A DNA stretch of 22,382 bases from an uncultured Selenomonadales bacterium (GCA_937915885.1 CALGGP010000264.1:1-22382); one strand, 5' to 3'; shown: positions 1 to 7,064, counted from the first letter of the stretch. The notes: generated from the sequence alone by a model not told the origin. Numbers and translations are program-made.

Positions 1-409
1 AAGCGGGCGCCGCCGACGCGGGTGGGAACCACGGGCTAAGTTGGGCGCCGACCTCAACGGGTGGGGGCGTCGGCGGCGCCCCAAGAAAATTTCGGACGAA
101 AAAAATTTTGGAGCCTCGCGGCTCCTTTTTTATGTAAAAAATATCGGCGAAAGTCCCGGAGTGTAACGCCGTCATAAAATATTTCATAATCACGGTATCA
201 TCCGAGGCAACAACGTCAGTGGTTTTTGCCGTCTGATCGGTCAACGCCGACGACAGAGGCTTCCACCCCAACTTCAGCCATTCGACAAAATTGCCTTGCT
301 GCGGAATGGAATCGCCGGTCAAATCGTACAGGTCGGCGAAACCGGCGCGATTGATGGCGGCATTCGGCGTGAGCAGTTGTTTCATCAATTCGTAGTTCTG
401 ATTGGGCAT
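1..409 (-). CDS. SnoaL-like (NTF2-fold) protein, truncated or decayed, runs off the window edge
   Basis: This reading frame starts at ATG 409-407 and stays open to base 1. The first ~95 residues resemble a SnoaL-like/ester-cyclase domain: a helical N-terminus (MKQLLTPNAAIN), then a strand pair ending TALHSGTFADIF, where family members read GTHxGEF followed by a PTGK segment. That C-terminal part is missing. The frame instead enters a hairpin at 110-125 and then the 77-bp repeat, giving a low-complexity Pro/Ala tail that is unlikely to be a real domain. Removing one T from the T6 run just before the hairpin would give a TAA stop there, so the natural end may be near base 135. It lies 9 nt downstream of the broken arginase-family gene, with no clear ribosome binding site. 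An intact relative is at 21082-21519. The fold assignment is moderate; the function is unknown. Confidence 0.5.
   Translation of the reverse strand, partial: MPNQNYELMKQLLTPNAAINRAGFADLYDLTGDSIPQQGNFVEWLKLGWKPLSSALTDQTAKTTDVVASDDTVIMKYFMTALHSGTFADIFYIKKEPRGSKIFFVRNFLGAPPTPPPVEVGAQLSPWFPPASAAPA
5..81. repeat. 77-bp dispersed palindromic repeat, copy 1
   Basis: The copy has perfect 15-bp terminal inverted repeats, GGGCGCCGCCGACGC at 5-19 and its reverse complement at 67-81, with a central TTGGGCGCC and a GGGTGGGAACC block. It is the same length as the copies at 5215, 16017, 19399 and 22189. It sits at the left edge of the contig, where assembly probably broke. Confidence 0.9.
110..131. terminator. 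Rho-independent terminator-like hairpin
   Basis: The stem GGAGCC (110-115) pairs with GGCTCC (120-125) around a 4-nt loop, followed by T6 on the plus strand. On the minus strand the stem is followed after AAAA by a run of T, so it could also end the leftward SnoaL-like transcript. No plus-strand gene lies upstream within the window. Confidence 0.6.
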
Positions 410-418
410 TGGTTATTG

Positions 419-1288
419 TCAATCGCGAAAAATGGAAAGCCTTTGCATTGTTTTGCGCAAGCGTAAGGCATCCCACGCAAGATGTTCCGTAATTGAGAGC
501 CCGACCAACTCGACTGCCTGAGACGCCGCGTTTATGGTGTTTGCAACGTCGTCGAGAGACATGCGACCGACTGCGGCAGGAAAGTCTGAAACGCGAGTGT
601 GCGGTTCGGCGGGATAAATCGAACGAAAATCTTCCGGAGTGAGCACGTCCAAATCCTAATGAACGCAAATATATTCGAGGCGCTCATCGTTGATCCAAGA
701 GAGAATTTCGGACGCGCCCTCAATCGCCTTTTCGGGCGACACCGTTCGGATTCCGAGTCTCTTGCAAGCCATATCCATTGGACGCAAATCTTCTTCAATC
801 AAGCCGACATAAATCATACGCTCCGGCGAAATGGGATTTTCAACTTTCGTGACAGGCGAATTCATATTTTGCCCCAAAAGATTCGCGCAGACCATCTCAT
901 GCAAGTGCGAAGAACTGTTTGCGTCGGAAATATCGGGGTGCGCGTCAAGCCAAATCATTCCCAGTTTGTTGCCGTAAATGCCGCTCAAATAATCGAACGG
1001 GACTTGCGTTACGGCACAATCGCCGCCGAATACGATGATTTTTGCCGGTTTTTTATCCCGCAATATTTTCCATTCCTCAAGCATCTGTTTCATCAAAACG
1101 TCGCCGCCATCAACGCCGTCAACTTTCTGCAACGGGCTTGAAAAATTTCTTTCCACGGCGACGGTAACGGAATCGTGATCCGCAGACGGCGGAGCGAGGC
1201 ATTTCAACATCTCCGCCCCAAAAACATAATCGGGATTAACTCCGCCTTGCCATTGCGGGATTGTCATTCTCAAAGTTTTTTTGTTCAT
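419..1288 (-). pseudogene. Arginase/agmatinase-family (ureohydrolase) gene interrupted by an in-frame TAG
   Basis: This is a ureohydrolase-fold protein of the arginase family; its substrate cannot be told from sequence. The ATG at 1288 has a GAAAGG ribosome binding site 8 nt upstream. Metal-site motifs are visible: GGDC (residues ~88-91), WLDAHPDI (~113-120) and SHLHEM (~127-132). After residue 210 the frame hits TAG (complement of 656-658), then continues without a frame change as DLDVLTPEDF, the expected second metal-binding DxD block, to a TGA at 419. A Leu (TTG) or similar codon is expected at the stop, so one base change explains it. Without the stop the protein would be 289 aa, normal for the family. 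Cys replaces the usual His in GGDH, as I recall from a divergent subgroup. It could be a nonsense pseudogene, a base-call error or a readthrough site. Confidence 0.8.
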
Positions 1289-1330
1289 ATCCGATGCCTT
1301 TCGTTATTCAGCCGTTATCTTTTTAAACTG

Positions 1331-1370
1331 CGGAGCCGCCACCCATGTCGGGCAACGGCTCCGTTTTTTT
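1331..1370 (+). terminator. Terminator-like stem-loop between minus-strand genes
   Basis: CGGAGCCG (1331-1338) pairs perfectly with CGGCTCCG (1356-1363), followed by T7 on the plus strand. The flanking genes are on the minus strand, where the hairpin follows exon 2 of the NrdD-like gene but is preceded rather than followed by the A/T run. It may act as a barrier to plus-strand transcription or as a weak leftward terminator. Confidence 0.45.
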
Positions 1371-1389
1371 CGATAAAAAATGATTGCTG

Positions 1390-1929
1390 TCAGCAGGCGA
1401 CATCGTGTTTCACTCTGTCATGCTCCTCGGAACGCTTTGAATCATTCCAAGAATTGAGGTCGCCCGTGAGATACACCGATTGGCGGACTGTTTCTTGCTC
1501 CGTAGAGCGAGCGTGTTCAGTCTCTGCACACGGCAAATATTCAACATCATAATCGTAAATGCGCCGCCGATGCTTTTTCAGTCGGCTTCGCACACTTTCT
1601 GCAGTTCGATCGTATTTTTCGGCAATATACTCCGCGCACGCCTTCATCGAGCGAAAAAATTTTTCCTCCGAACCGTTTTTAAGCCGAAAAAAATATTTTC
1701 GAGCGCCCCAACATTCGTCGACGAGCGATTGAACGCTCACCCGTCGAGCCGCGCCTTTGATCTCGACTTCGATATAATACCGTCCGTCTTCGGCTTTCGA
1801 CTGTTGAAGCTGTTTTTTGGATTTTACGTTTCGGACGATGCGCCCGCTCCGATCGATCTCATAAAGAAACTGCAACGATTTGATCTTCCGAAAAATTTTG
1901 CCCTGCTCAAGATTTGAGTTGCCACTCAT
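1390..1929 (-). CDS. Intron-encoded NUMOD-like DNA-binding protein without HNH core, reading into exon 2
   Basis: The ORF of 179 aa starts inside the intron at ATG 1929 after a purine-rich GGGAGGGC. Residues ~20-75 (YEIDRSGRIVRNVKS, then GRYYIEVEIKGAARRVSVQ) resemble the NUMOD4-like N-terminal region of HNH homing endonucleases. Residues ~85-135 (EEKFFRSMKACAEYIAEKYD, then VRSRLKKHRRRIYDYDVEYL) resemble a NUMOD1/IENR1-type helix-turn-helix. The HNH block usually found between or before these is absent, so this may be a nuclease-dead remnant, a maturase-like factor or an unfamiliar nuclease type. There is no intronic stop codon: residues ~136-152 are encoded by the P7-P8 ribozyme core and the last 27 residues are exon 2 of the host gene. 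It is translated only from unspliced RNA. The domain calls are by eye. Confidence 0.65.
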   Translation of the reverse strand: MSGNSNLEQGKIFRKIKSLQFLYEIDRSGRIVRNVKSKKQLQQSKAEDGRYYIEVEIKGAARRVSVQSLVDECWGARKYFFRLKNGSEEKFFRSMKACAEYIAEKYDRTAESVRSRLKKHRRRIYDYDVEYLPCAETEHARSTEQETVRQSVYLTGDLNSWNDSKRSEEHDRVKHDVAC

Positions 1930-2245
1930 CCCTTGATGCCCTCCCGATTATTATTTTACTTCTGCGCCGCGTCGGCGGCACCGGTCGAGAGAACTCCGTC
2001 GTCGGACGGATTTACGCTGCTTTGCGGGCATCTCTACCCGTGATTCGTCTGATGCGCTCGAATTTCGGTCCCTGCAATTCGTAATTCACATCGACCGTAC
2101 CGTCCGCGCAACCGACCACTTCAATTTTTTTGAGCGGCTCCGTCGTCCGCTCCCGTACATAATCCACGTAGTGTTGAGGCTCCGCCTCCGAAATGTCCTC
2201 GAGCCCGACGAACACCACTTCAACCCCGTCGACAATCATCATCAT
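1390..2245 (-). CDS. Small NrdD-tail-like protein with RxxGY glycyl-radical-type motif, split by a group I intron
   Basis: Exon 1 is 2245-2036 (70 codons) and exon 2 is 1473-1390 (27 codons plus TGA). Joined, they give a 97-aa protein whose C-terminal part reads FERIRRITG, then YLTGDLNSWNDSKRSEEH and DRVKHD. The RxxGYL and RVKH features match the C-terminal glycyl-radical region of class III anaerobic ribonucleotide reductase (NrdD). Small stand-alone proteins annotated this way occur, as far as I recall, in Negativicutes; their role is not settled. Three ATGs in a row (2245, 2242, 2239) follow a GAAGGGAG ribosome binding site; 2242 or 2239 gives the best spacing. Unspliced, exon 1 would run 7 residues into the intron and stop at TAA. 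The gene starts 43 nt after prfA ends and probably shares its transcript. Exon identity is strong; the function is less sure. Confidence 0.8.
1474..2035 (-). ncRNA. Group I self-splicing intron (562 nt)
   Basis: The group I landmarks are readable on the minus strand. P1: exon CGGGU (2040-2036) pairs with guide GCCCG (2029-2025), giving the required U-G pair at the 5' splice site. P10: intron GAGAU (2034-2030) pairs with exon 2 AUCUC (1472-1468). An R-type element GCAGAGACUG (1527-1518) supplies P7 strand GACUG, which pairs with CAGUC (1490-1486) in an S-type element AAGAAACAGUCC. P8 is GCUC-UACG-GAGC (1508-1497), capped by a UNCG-type tetraloop. A likely P3 is AGCGU (2018-2014) with ACGCU (1514-1510). 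The intron ends in G at 1474. P4-P6 were not resolved; hairpins at about 2010-1995 and 1981-1964 and the ORF lie in that section. Exact removal restores the host reading frame. Confidence 0.9.
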
Positions 2246-2288
2246 CACTCCCTTCAATCGTGTCGATATTCTAGCAGACCGAAGGGCT

Positions 2289-3365
2289 TTAATCAAACCG
2301 CGCCTCAACCGTTGATAGCTTTTTCGATCGATCCGCCGTTATGAGCGCCGAAATGATTTCGTCAATCTCACCGTTGAGTATCGCGTCGATTTTGTGTAAC
2401 GTGAGACCGATTCGATGATCCGTCACCCGCCCCTGCGGAAAATTATACGTCCGAATCCGTTCCGAGCGATCGCCCGAGCCGACTTGATTTTTTCGATCCG
2501 CCGCGATCGCCTCCGACTGCTCGCGTTGAGCCCGATCCAAAATTCGAGCGCGCAAAACTTTCAGCGCCTTCTCTTTATTTTTGAGCTGAGATTTTTCGTC
2601 TTGACATTGCACGACGATCCCCGTCGGCAAATGCGTGATCCGAATCGCCGTCTCCGTCCGATTGACGTACTGACCGCCCGCCCCCGACGCGCAATACGTA
2701 TCGATCCGCAAATCCGACGGATTGATCGCAACGTCGACCTCTTCAGCCTCGGGCAAAACCGCGACGGTGACTGCCGACGTGTGAATGCGCCCGCCCGACT
2801 CGGTGACGGGAATGCGCTGAACACGATGCGTGCCGCTCTCGTATTTCAATCGACTGTAGGCGCCCGCGCCTTCGACCGTAAACGAAATTTCTTTGAAGCC
2901 GCCGATGTCGGTCGGGCTCGCGTCGACGATATCAGTCCGCCAGCCTTGACGGTCGGCATATCGCGTGTACATGCGAAACAGATCGCCCGCAAACAACGCC
3001 GCCTCTTCGCCGCCGACGCCGCCGCGAATCTCGACGATCACATTTTTTTCGTCGTTGGGATCCTTCGGCAGCAGCAGGATCGGAAAAATTTTTTCGAGCT
3101 CGTCTCGTTCGCTCCGAAGCTCCGACAAATCGTTGACTATCATCGACCGTAAATCGTCGTCGGCGTCCTCGAGCAACAATTCATCGTCTTCGATCTCCGC
3201 GATAATATTTTTATACCGTCGAAACTTCTCAACGATCGGCTCGAGCGACGCGTGCTCCCGATTGATTTTCGTAAAGCGCTCGACGTCGGCGATGATCGAC
3301 GGGTCGCTCAACATCGACTCCAGCTCCGCATATCGATCCTCGACCGATTGAAGTTTATCGATCAA
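2289..3365 (-). CDS. prfA: Peptide chain release factor 1
   Basis: RF1 ends translation at UAA and UAG codons by triggering peptidyl-tRNA hydrolysis in the ribosome. The 358-aa protein has the full family length. The GGQ hydrolysis motif is at ~230-232 in the context ASGAGGQYVNRTETAIRITH. The stop-codon recognition tripeptide PVT is at ~186-188, which is the RF1 PxT form rather than the RF2 SPF form. The N-terminal ~100 residues are the acidic helical domain. The start is TTG at 3365, chosen because GAGGTGA lies about 8 nt upstream. It overlaps the end of sufU by 11 nt, so translation is probably coupled to the SUF operon. An intact RF1 argues against reassignment of TAG in this organism. Confidence 0.96.
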   Translation of the reverse strand: MIDKLQSVEDRYAELESMLSDPSIIADVERFTKINREHASLEPIVEKFRRYKNIIAEIEDDELLLEDADDDLRSMIVNDLSELRSERDELEKIFPILLLPKDPNDEKNVIVEIRGGVGGEEAALFAGDLFRMYTRYADRQGWRTDIVDASPTDIGGFKEISFTVEGAGAYSRLKYESGTHRVQRIPVTESGGRIHTSAVTVAVLPEAEEVDVAINPSDLRIDTYCASGAGGQYVNRTETAIRITHLPTGIVVQCQDEKSQLKNKEKALKVLRARILDRAQREQSEAIAADRKNQVGSGDRSERIRTYNFPQGRVTDHRIGLTLHKIDAILNGEIDEIISALITADRSKKLSTVEARFD

Positions 3366-3804
3366 CGGGCGTCACCTCGCGATCGATTGAAGTCAACAGC
3401 GTGTGCCAAGCCAACGTCGCGCACTTGACGCGCGCGGGCATCGTCGATATATTTTTGAGCGTCGCCGCCTCGTCGAGCTCCGCCTCCAACAAATTTTCGT
3501 CGGTGACTTTGCCCTTGATCATATCGATGAACAATTGCGCGAGGCGTTTAGCGTCGTCGACATCGCGCCCGTTGAGCAGTTCGATCATCATATCGGTCGA
3601 CGCCTGACTGATTGCGCAACCGGCGCCGTTGAAGGCGGCATCGACGATTTTGCCGTCGGCGATTTTCAACTCGAGCGTGATCTCGTCGCCACAACTCGGA
3701 TTATGTCCGCGCTCAACGACCGTCGGCTTGTCGATGTGGCGTCGATTTTCGGTCGAGCGACTGTGCTCGGCAATCAGCTCGGTGTAAATTTCTTCAAGGT
3801 TCAA
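3355..3804 (-). CDS. sufU: SUF system sulfur carrier/scaffold SufU
   Basis: SufU is the Zn-dependent sulfur-transfer partner of SufS in Firmicutes SUF systems. It takes the persulfide from SufS and passes it to SufBCD for Fe-S cluster assembly. The 149-aa sequence has the expected ligands: Cys38 and Asp40 (NPSCGDE), Cys63 (GAGCAIS) and Cys128 (RVKCATLAW). The start is TTG at 3804 after AGGAAGGTG, about 8 nt upstream. The first 30 residues and the ribosome binding site are repeated just upstream in a tandem duplication, so this copy no longer touches sufS directly. Its TTG overlaps the TGA of the duplicated mini-ORF. It overlaps prfA at the other end. Confidence 0.95.
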   Translation of the reverse strand: MNLEEIYTELIAEHSRSTENRRHIDKPTVVERGHNPSCGDEITLELKIADGKIVDAAFNGAGCAISQASTDMMIELLNGRDVDDAKRLAQLFIDMIKGKVTDENLLEAELDEAATLKNISTMPARVKCATLAWHTLLTSIDREVTPVDR

Positions 3805-4015
3805 GGCGCAGCACCTTCCTGACTTTTTTTCAACGCGGCGATCAAGCGATCAACGCCATCGATCGTGACGACCGTCGGATTTTCGATGTGGCGTCGGTTT
3901 TCGGTCGAGCGGGAATGTTCGGCAATCAGCTCGGTGTAAATTTCTTCAAGGTTCAAGGCGCAACACCTTCCTGACTTTTTTCAACGCATCGATCAAGCGG
4001 TCAACGTCGTCGGTC
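3717..4015. repeat. Tandem duplication of the sufS end/sufU start (period ~151-152 bp)
   Basis: Approximately 3717-3866 and 3868-4015 are diverged copies of one segment carrying the last codons of sufS, the overlapping ribosome binding site and TTG start of sufU, and its first ~30 codons. The equivalent TTG starts are at 3804 and 3956. The copies differ by scattered substitutions and a T7 (3824-3830) against T6 run, so the event is not recent. Confidence 0.85.
3801..3956 (-). pseudogene. Mini-ORF from duplication: SufU N-terminus fused to SufS tail fragment (51 aa)
   Basis: This frame begins at a TTG (3956) equivalent to the sufU start and encodes the first ~30 residues of SufU nearly unchanged (NLEEIYTELIAEHSRSTENR). 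It then passes into the duplicated end of sufS (DGVDRLIAALKK). One extra A in the duplicated copy shifts the frame to SQEGAAP and a TGA. That TGA (3803-3801) overlaps the TTG of the real sufU (3804) in a TTGA junction, so ribosomes could still be passed from sufS through this mini-ORF to sufU. It contains no Cys ligand and is unlikely to work as SufU. It may only serve to keep translational coupling. Confidence 0.7.
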
Positions 4016-5181
4016 GTATTATAAAAATAAAAACTGGCGCGGCACGTCGCGGTTTGATTGAGATATTTCGTCAACGGCTGCGCACAATGATGCCCCGCGC
4101 GGATTGCCACGCCCTCGAGATCAAGGATCGTCGACACATCATGCGGGTGCACGCCCTTGACATTGAAAGTGATGATGCCCGTCTTTCGCTCGAGCACGGA
4201 CGGATCGCAACCGTAAAGCTCGATGAAAGGCAGTTCTCTCAATCGTGGGAGCGCATAATCGATCAGATTTTTTTCGATCCGCTCGATCTCGTCAAAGCCG
4301 ATTGATTCAATGTAATCGATGGCGGCGGTGAGACCTGCGGCGCCTCCGACGTTTTGAGTGCCCGCCTCGAATTTTTGAGGCAGTTCGGCGTAAGTGGTCG
4401 ACTGCTCGGTGACGTATTCAATCATGTCTCCGCCCGACAAAAACGGAGGCATTTTTTCAAGCAATTTCGCTCGACCGTAGAGCACTCCGATCCCCATGGG
4501 CGCCAACATTTTATGACCGCTGAAGGCAAAAAAATCAGCGTCGAGCGCCTGAACGTCGACGGGAATATGCGGCGTCGATTGAGCGCCGTCGACGACGATG
4601 ATCGCGCCGACCGAATGAGCCTTATCGGCGATTTTTTTGATGTCGTTTTTCAAGCCGAGTACATTGGAGACGTGAGTGACGGCTACGATTTTCGTCCGCG
4701 CGGAAATTTTTTGATCGATGTCGGCGTCGTTGAGAGTGCCGTCGGCGTTGAGATAAATGTAATTGAGCGTGGCGCCGGTCGATTGGGCAACGCGCTGCCA
4801 CGGGACGAGATTACTGTGATGTTCGCTGATGGTGATTGTGATCTCATCGTCGGCTTCGACGTTGGCAAGCCCGTAGGAGTAAGCGACGAGATTGAGAGAT
4901 TCGGTCGCGTTTTTGGTAAAGATGATGTTCGAGGGCGCGGGGGCGTTGATGAATTTGGCGACGCGCGCGCGAGCGGACTCGTAAATGTCGGTGGCGCGGA
5001 TTGAAAGTTGGTAGGCGCCTCGATGGGGATTGGCATTACAACCGCCGTAATATCCGCAAATCGCTCGGACGACGGACTCGGGCTTTTGAGTAGTGGCGCC
5101 GTTGTCGAGATAAACTATGGGCTTGCCGTTCATCTTCTGATTGAGAATGGGGAAATCACGCAAAAAATTTCTATCGGACAT
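3946..5181 (-). CDS. sufS: Cysteine desulfurase SufS (group II)
   Basis: SufS is a PLP enzyme that converts cysteine to alanine and holds the sulfur as a persulfide for SufU. The length of 411 aa fits the family. Visible residues: SEHHSN (~119-124) stacking on PLP, DGAQS (~198-202), the Schiff-base lysine in SGHKMLAPMG (Lys ~224), and the catalytic loop cysteine in RAGHHCAQP (Cys ~367). The start is ATG 5181 with AAAGGAG at good distance; a longer upstream frame only translates the intergenic repeat. The stop lies inside the start region of the duplicated sufU fragment, preserving the ancestral 11-nt overlap. A 77-bp repeat separates it from sufD. Confidence 0.97.
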   Translation of the reverse strand: MSDRNFLRDFPILNQKMNGKPIVYLDNGATTQKPESVVRAICGYYGGCNANPHRGAYQLSIRATDIYESARARVAKFINAPAPSNIIFTKNATESLNLVAYSYGLANVEADDEITITISEHHSNLVPWQRVAQSTGATLNYIYLNADGTLNDADIDQKISARTKIVAVTHVSNVLGLKNDIKKIADKAHSVGAIIVVDGAQSTPHIPVDVQALDADFFAFSGHKMLAPMGIGVLYGRAKLLEKMPPFLSGGDMIEYVTEQSTTYAELPQKFEAGTQNVGGAAGLTAAIDYIESIGFDEIERIEKNLIDYALPRLRELPFIELYGCDPSVLERKTGIITFNVKGVHPHDVSTILDLEGVAIRAGHHCAQPLTKYLNQTATCRASFYFYNTTDDVDRLIDALKKVRKVLRLEP

Positions 5182-5214
5182 ATATCGAACTCCTTTATTT
5201 TTTTCAATGAAAGC

Positions 5215-5291
5215 GGGCGCCGACGACGCGGGTGGGCAGTACTTCCTCTGTTGGGCGCCGCCGGTGGTGAGCGGGAACGGCGGCGGCGCCC
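5215..5291. repeat. 77-bp dispersed palindromic repeat, copy 2 (sufD-sufS gap)
   Basis: The copy starts GGGCGCCGACGACGC and ends GGCGGCGGCGCCC, with the central TTGGGCGCC. Its inverted repeats are less perfect than in copy 1: the outer 7 bp pair, followed by three mismatches. It lies inside the SUF operon and would be transcribed. Confidence 0.88.
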
Positions 5292-5294
5292 TTT

Positions 5295-6035
5295 TCAATT
5301 TTTCAGCCGACGTTGAATTTTTTCGTCGAGTTCCGCGCGGAGTGTTTCATCGTCAATGCGCTCGAGCACCGGCGCGAACGCCGCCTCAACGATCAGCCGC
5401 TCCGCCTGCGCACGATCCAGCCCCCGACTCTCGAGATAAAATAATTTCTCTTCGTCGAGCCGACCGATGCTCACCGCGTGATGCCCGTCAACGTCGTCCT
5501 CATGCGACAGCATCAACGGCACCGATCGATTGCGCACGTCATCAGACAGCAAAACGACTTCCTCACTCTCGCGCCCAACCGATCCTTTCGAGCCGCGTTG
5601 AAAATCCAGCGTCCCGCGAAAATTTTTCTCCGATCGATCCGTCAACGCCCCGCGCACCTTCATCACCGCGTCCGTCCGTCGACCTATCTGCTTGATCACA
5701 TAATTTAAATCGATCTTCCGAACGTCCGCTCCGAAATATACGCTTTCGATCTCCGCGCTCGAGTCGTCGCCGTTGAGATCGATCGTCAGCTCGACCGCGG
5801 AATCCGCGCTGTTAATATCGATCGCCGTCACTTCCACGCGCGCCTTCGCTCCGACATTTATCTTGATCCGTCGCGCGATCGGATCGTCAGCGTCAATGAT
5901 CTCGACGACGTGTTGAGTTTCGCCGTCGGCAACATCGATCGTGCGCTCTTCGACGGCGGCATCGGTTTTTATCTCATTCACGCCGAGCCAACGCCACGTC
6001 CTCATCGGGATCACACTGAAAATATTTTCTTCCAT
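5295..6035 (-). CDS. sufD: SUF Fe-S assembly protein SufD (short form)
   Basis: SufD is the beta-helix partner of SufB in the SufBC2D scaffold. The 246-aa protein has the typical SufD C-terminal signature: a FRGTLDFQRGSKGS stretch, then SHEDDVDGHHAVSIGRLDEE (His in the place used at the SufB-SufD interface), then FYLESRGLDRAQAERLIVEA. It is clearly shorter than most SufD proteins (roughly 340-430 aa) because the N-terminal helical domain is largely missing; short forms do occur in Firmicutes. The ATG at 6035 has TTGGAGATG as ribosome binding site. It begins 3 nt after the stop of the P1 peptidase gene, so the two are probably cotranslated. Confidence 0.9.
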   Translation of the reverse strand: MEENIFSVIPMRTWRWLGVNEIKTDAAVEERTIDVADGETQHVVEIIDADDPIARRIKINVGAKARVEVTAIDINSADSAVELTIDLNGDDSSAEIESVYFGADVRKIDLNYVIKQIGRRTDAVMKVRGALTDRSEKNFRGTLDFQRGSKGSVGRESEEVVLLSDDVRNRSVPLMLSHEDDVDGHHAVSIGRLDEEKLFYLESRGLDRAQAERLIVEAAFAPVLERIDDETLRAELDEKIQRRLKN

Positions 6036-6038
6036 AAT

Positions 6039-7064
6039 TCATCTCCAACAATTGGCAAGATACTCCGCGTCGTCCATCGTCGACGAGACGATCGCTCGAC
6101 GGATCGCCTCGCTCATCACGTCCGCCGCCAACGTCCCGACCATATTCACATCGCTTTCGACCGCACCGACCGACGCCGCATAAACCGTATCGCCGTCCGC
6201 CAACGTCCCGACGGGAGCTATACATCTTGAATACGCCGCCGTCGCCATCGATGCGATCTTTGTCAGTTGCGTTTTATCGAATTTCCCGTTGGTTATGATC
6301 GCTCCGATTGTCGTGTTCGTCCGATCGATCGGCTTGACGTCGAGCCCGTAAAGTTCCGCGCGGGAATCCGAGAATTTTTTTCGATCGGCAGTCAACAGTC
6401 CCGCGATCTTTTTGCCGTCGCGATGATCGAAAACATCTCCGAGCGCGTTGACTGAGACAATCGCCGCCACCTTCAAATCGCCGATCGCAACGGCGTACAC
6501 TCCGAGCCCGCTCTTCATCGATCGAGCCATGCCATGAAGTTTGCCGACGGTGGCTCCCGTGCCCGCGCCGAATGATCCGCTCACGATTTTTTGACGGCGC
6601 ATCGCATTTTCGCACGCCGCACGACCCATTCCCGCATCGGGACGACGCGTCGAGCCGTAGCCGAGATCAAAAATATCGCTTTGCACGACGATCGGCACGA
6701 GCGAAACCTTTGTGTCGTAGCCGATATCATGTTCCTCGAGCCATTGCATGACGCCGTCGGACGCGGCAAGCCCGAAGGCGGAGCCGCCCGCGAGCACGAT
6801 GGCATTGACGGGCGTCGGATTGGTCGTCGGAGAAATGACGGGCGTCTCGCGCGACGCCGGACCTCCGCCGCTTATGTCGACGCCCACCGGCACGCCCGAC
6901 GGAAATATCATGACCGTGACGCCTGTTTTTGCCCGATCGTCCTGCGCGTTGCCGACAAACATTCCGTCGATGTCTCGAATATCAATCTCGCGCATCGACG
7001 CCGCCTCGACCATCGAACACATCATCAACACTCCGATTAACGCCGACAATATTTTTTTGATCAC
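6039..7064 (-). CDS. P1 family (DmpA/S58-type) peptidase with signal peptide
   Basis: This is an Ntn-type hydrolase of the DmpA / L-aminopeptidase D-Ala-esterase family. These proteins cleave themselves before a Thr or Ser that becomes the nucleophile. Residues 1-~22 form a signal peptide (Lys-rich start, hydrophobic core ALIGVLMMCSMV, then EAAS), so it is predicted to be exported. Family blocks follow: a Gly-rich block with VNAIVLAGGSAFGLAASDGV, GSFGAGTGATVGK, VAAIVSVNALGDVFD, then NTTIGAIIT (the likely cleavage before Thr) and LADGDTVYAASVG. The start is GTG 7064, overlapping the upstream stop as GTGA; an upstream extension is not needed. The substrate is unknown. Its position inside a SUF operon has no obvious explanation. 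Confidence 0.88.
   Translation of the reverse strand: MIKKILSALIGVLMMCSMVEAASMREIDIRDIDGMFVGNAQDDRAKTGVTVMIFPSGVPVGVDISGGGPASRETPVISPTTNPTPVNAIVLAGGSAFGLAASDGVMQWLEEHDIGYDTKVSLVPIVVQSDIFDLGYGSTRRPDAGMGRAACENAMRRQKIVSGSFGAGTGATVGKLHGMARSMKSGLGVYAVAIGDLKVAAIVSVNALGDVFDHRDGKKIAGLLTADRKKFSDSRAELYGLDVKPIDRTNTTIGAIITNGKFDKTQLTKIASMATAAYSRCIAPVGTLADGDTVYAASVGAVESDVNMVGTLAADVMSEAIRRAIVSSTMDDAEYLANCWR

Noticed and set aside
419..652. A separate 77-aa gene starting at TTG 652
   Set aside because: It is in the same frame as the upstream arginase-family ORF and begins two codons after the TAG; its DxDV motif is the missing C-terminal part of that protein.
2012..2308. A 98-aa free-standing gene ending GRDARKAA
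   Set aside because: The tail after RRITG is intron sequence, and the upstream extension beyond the ATG triplet lacks a ribosome binding site. The real gene continues in exon 2.
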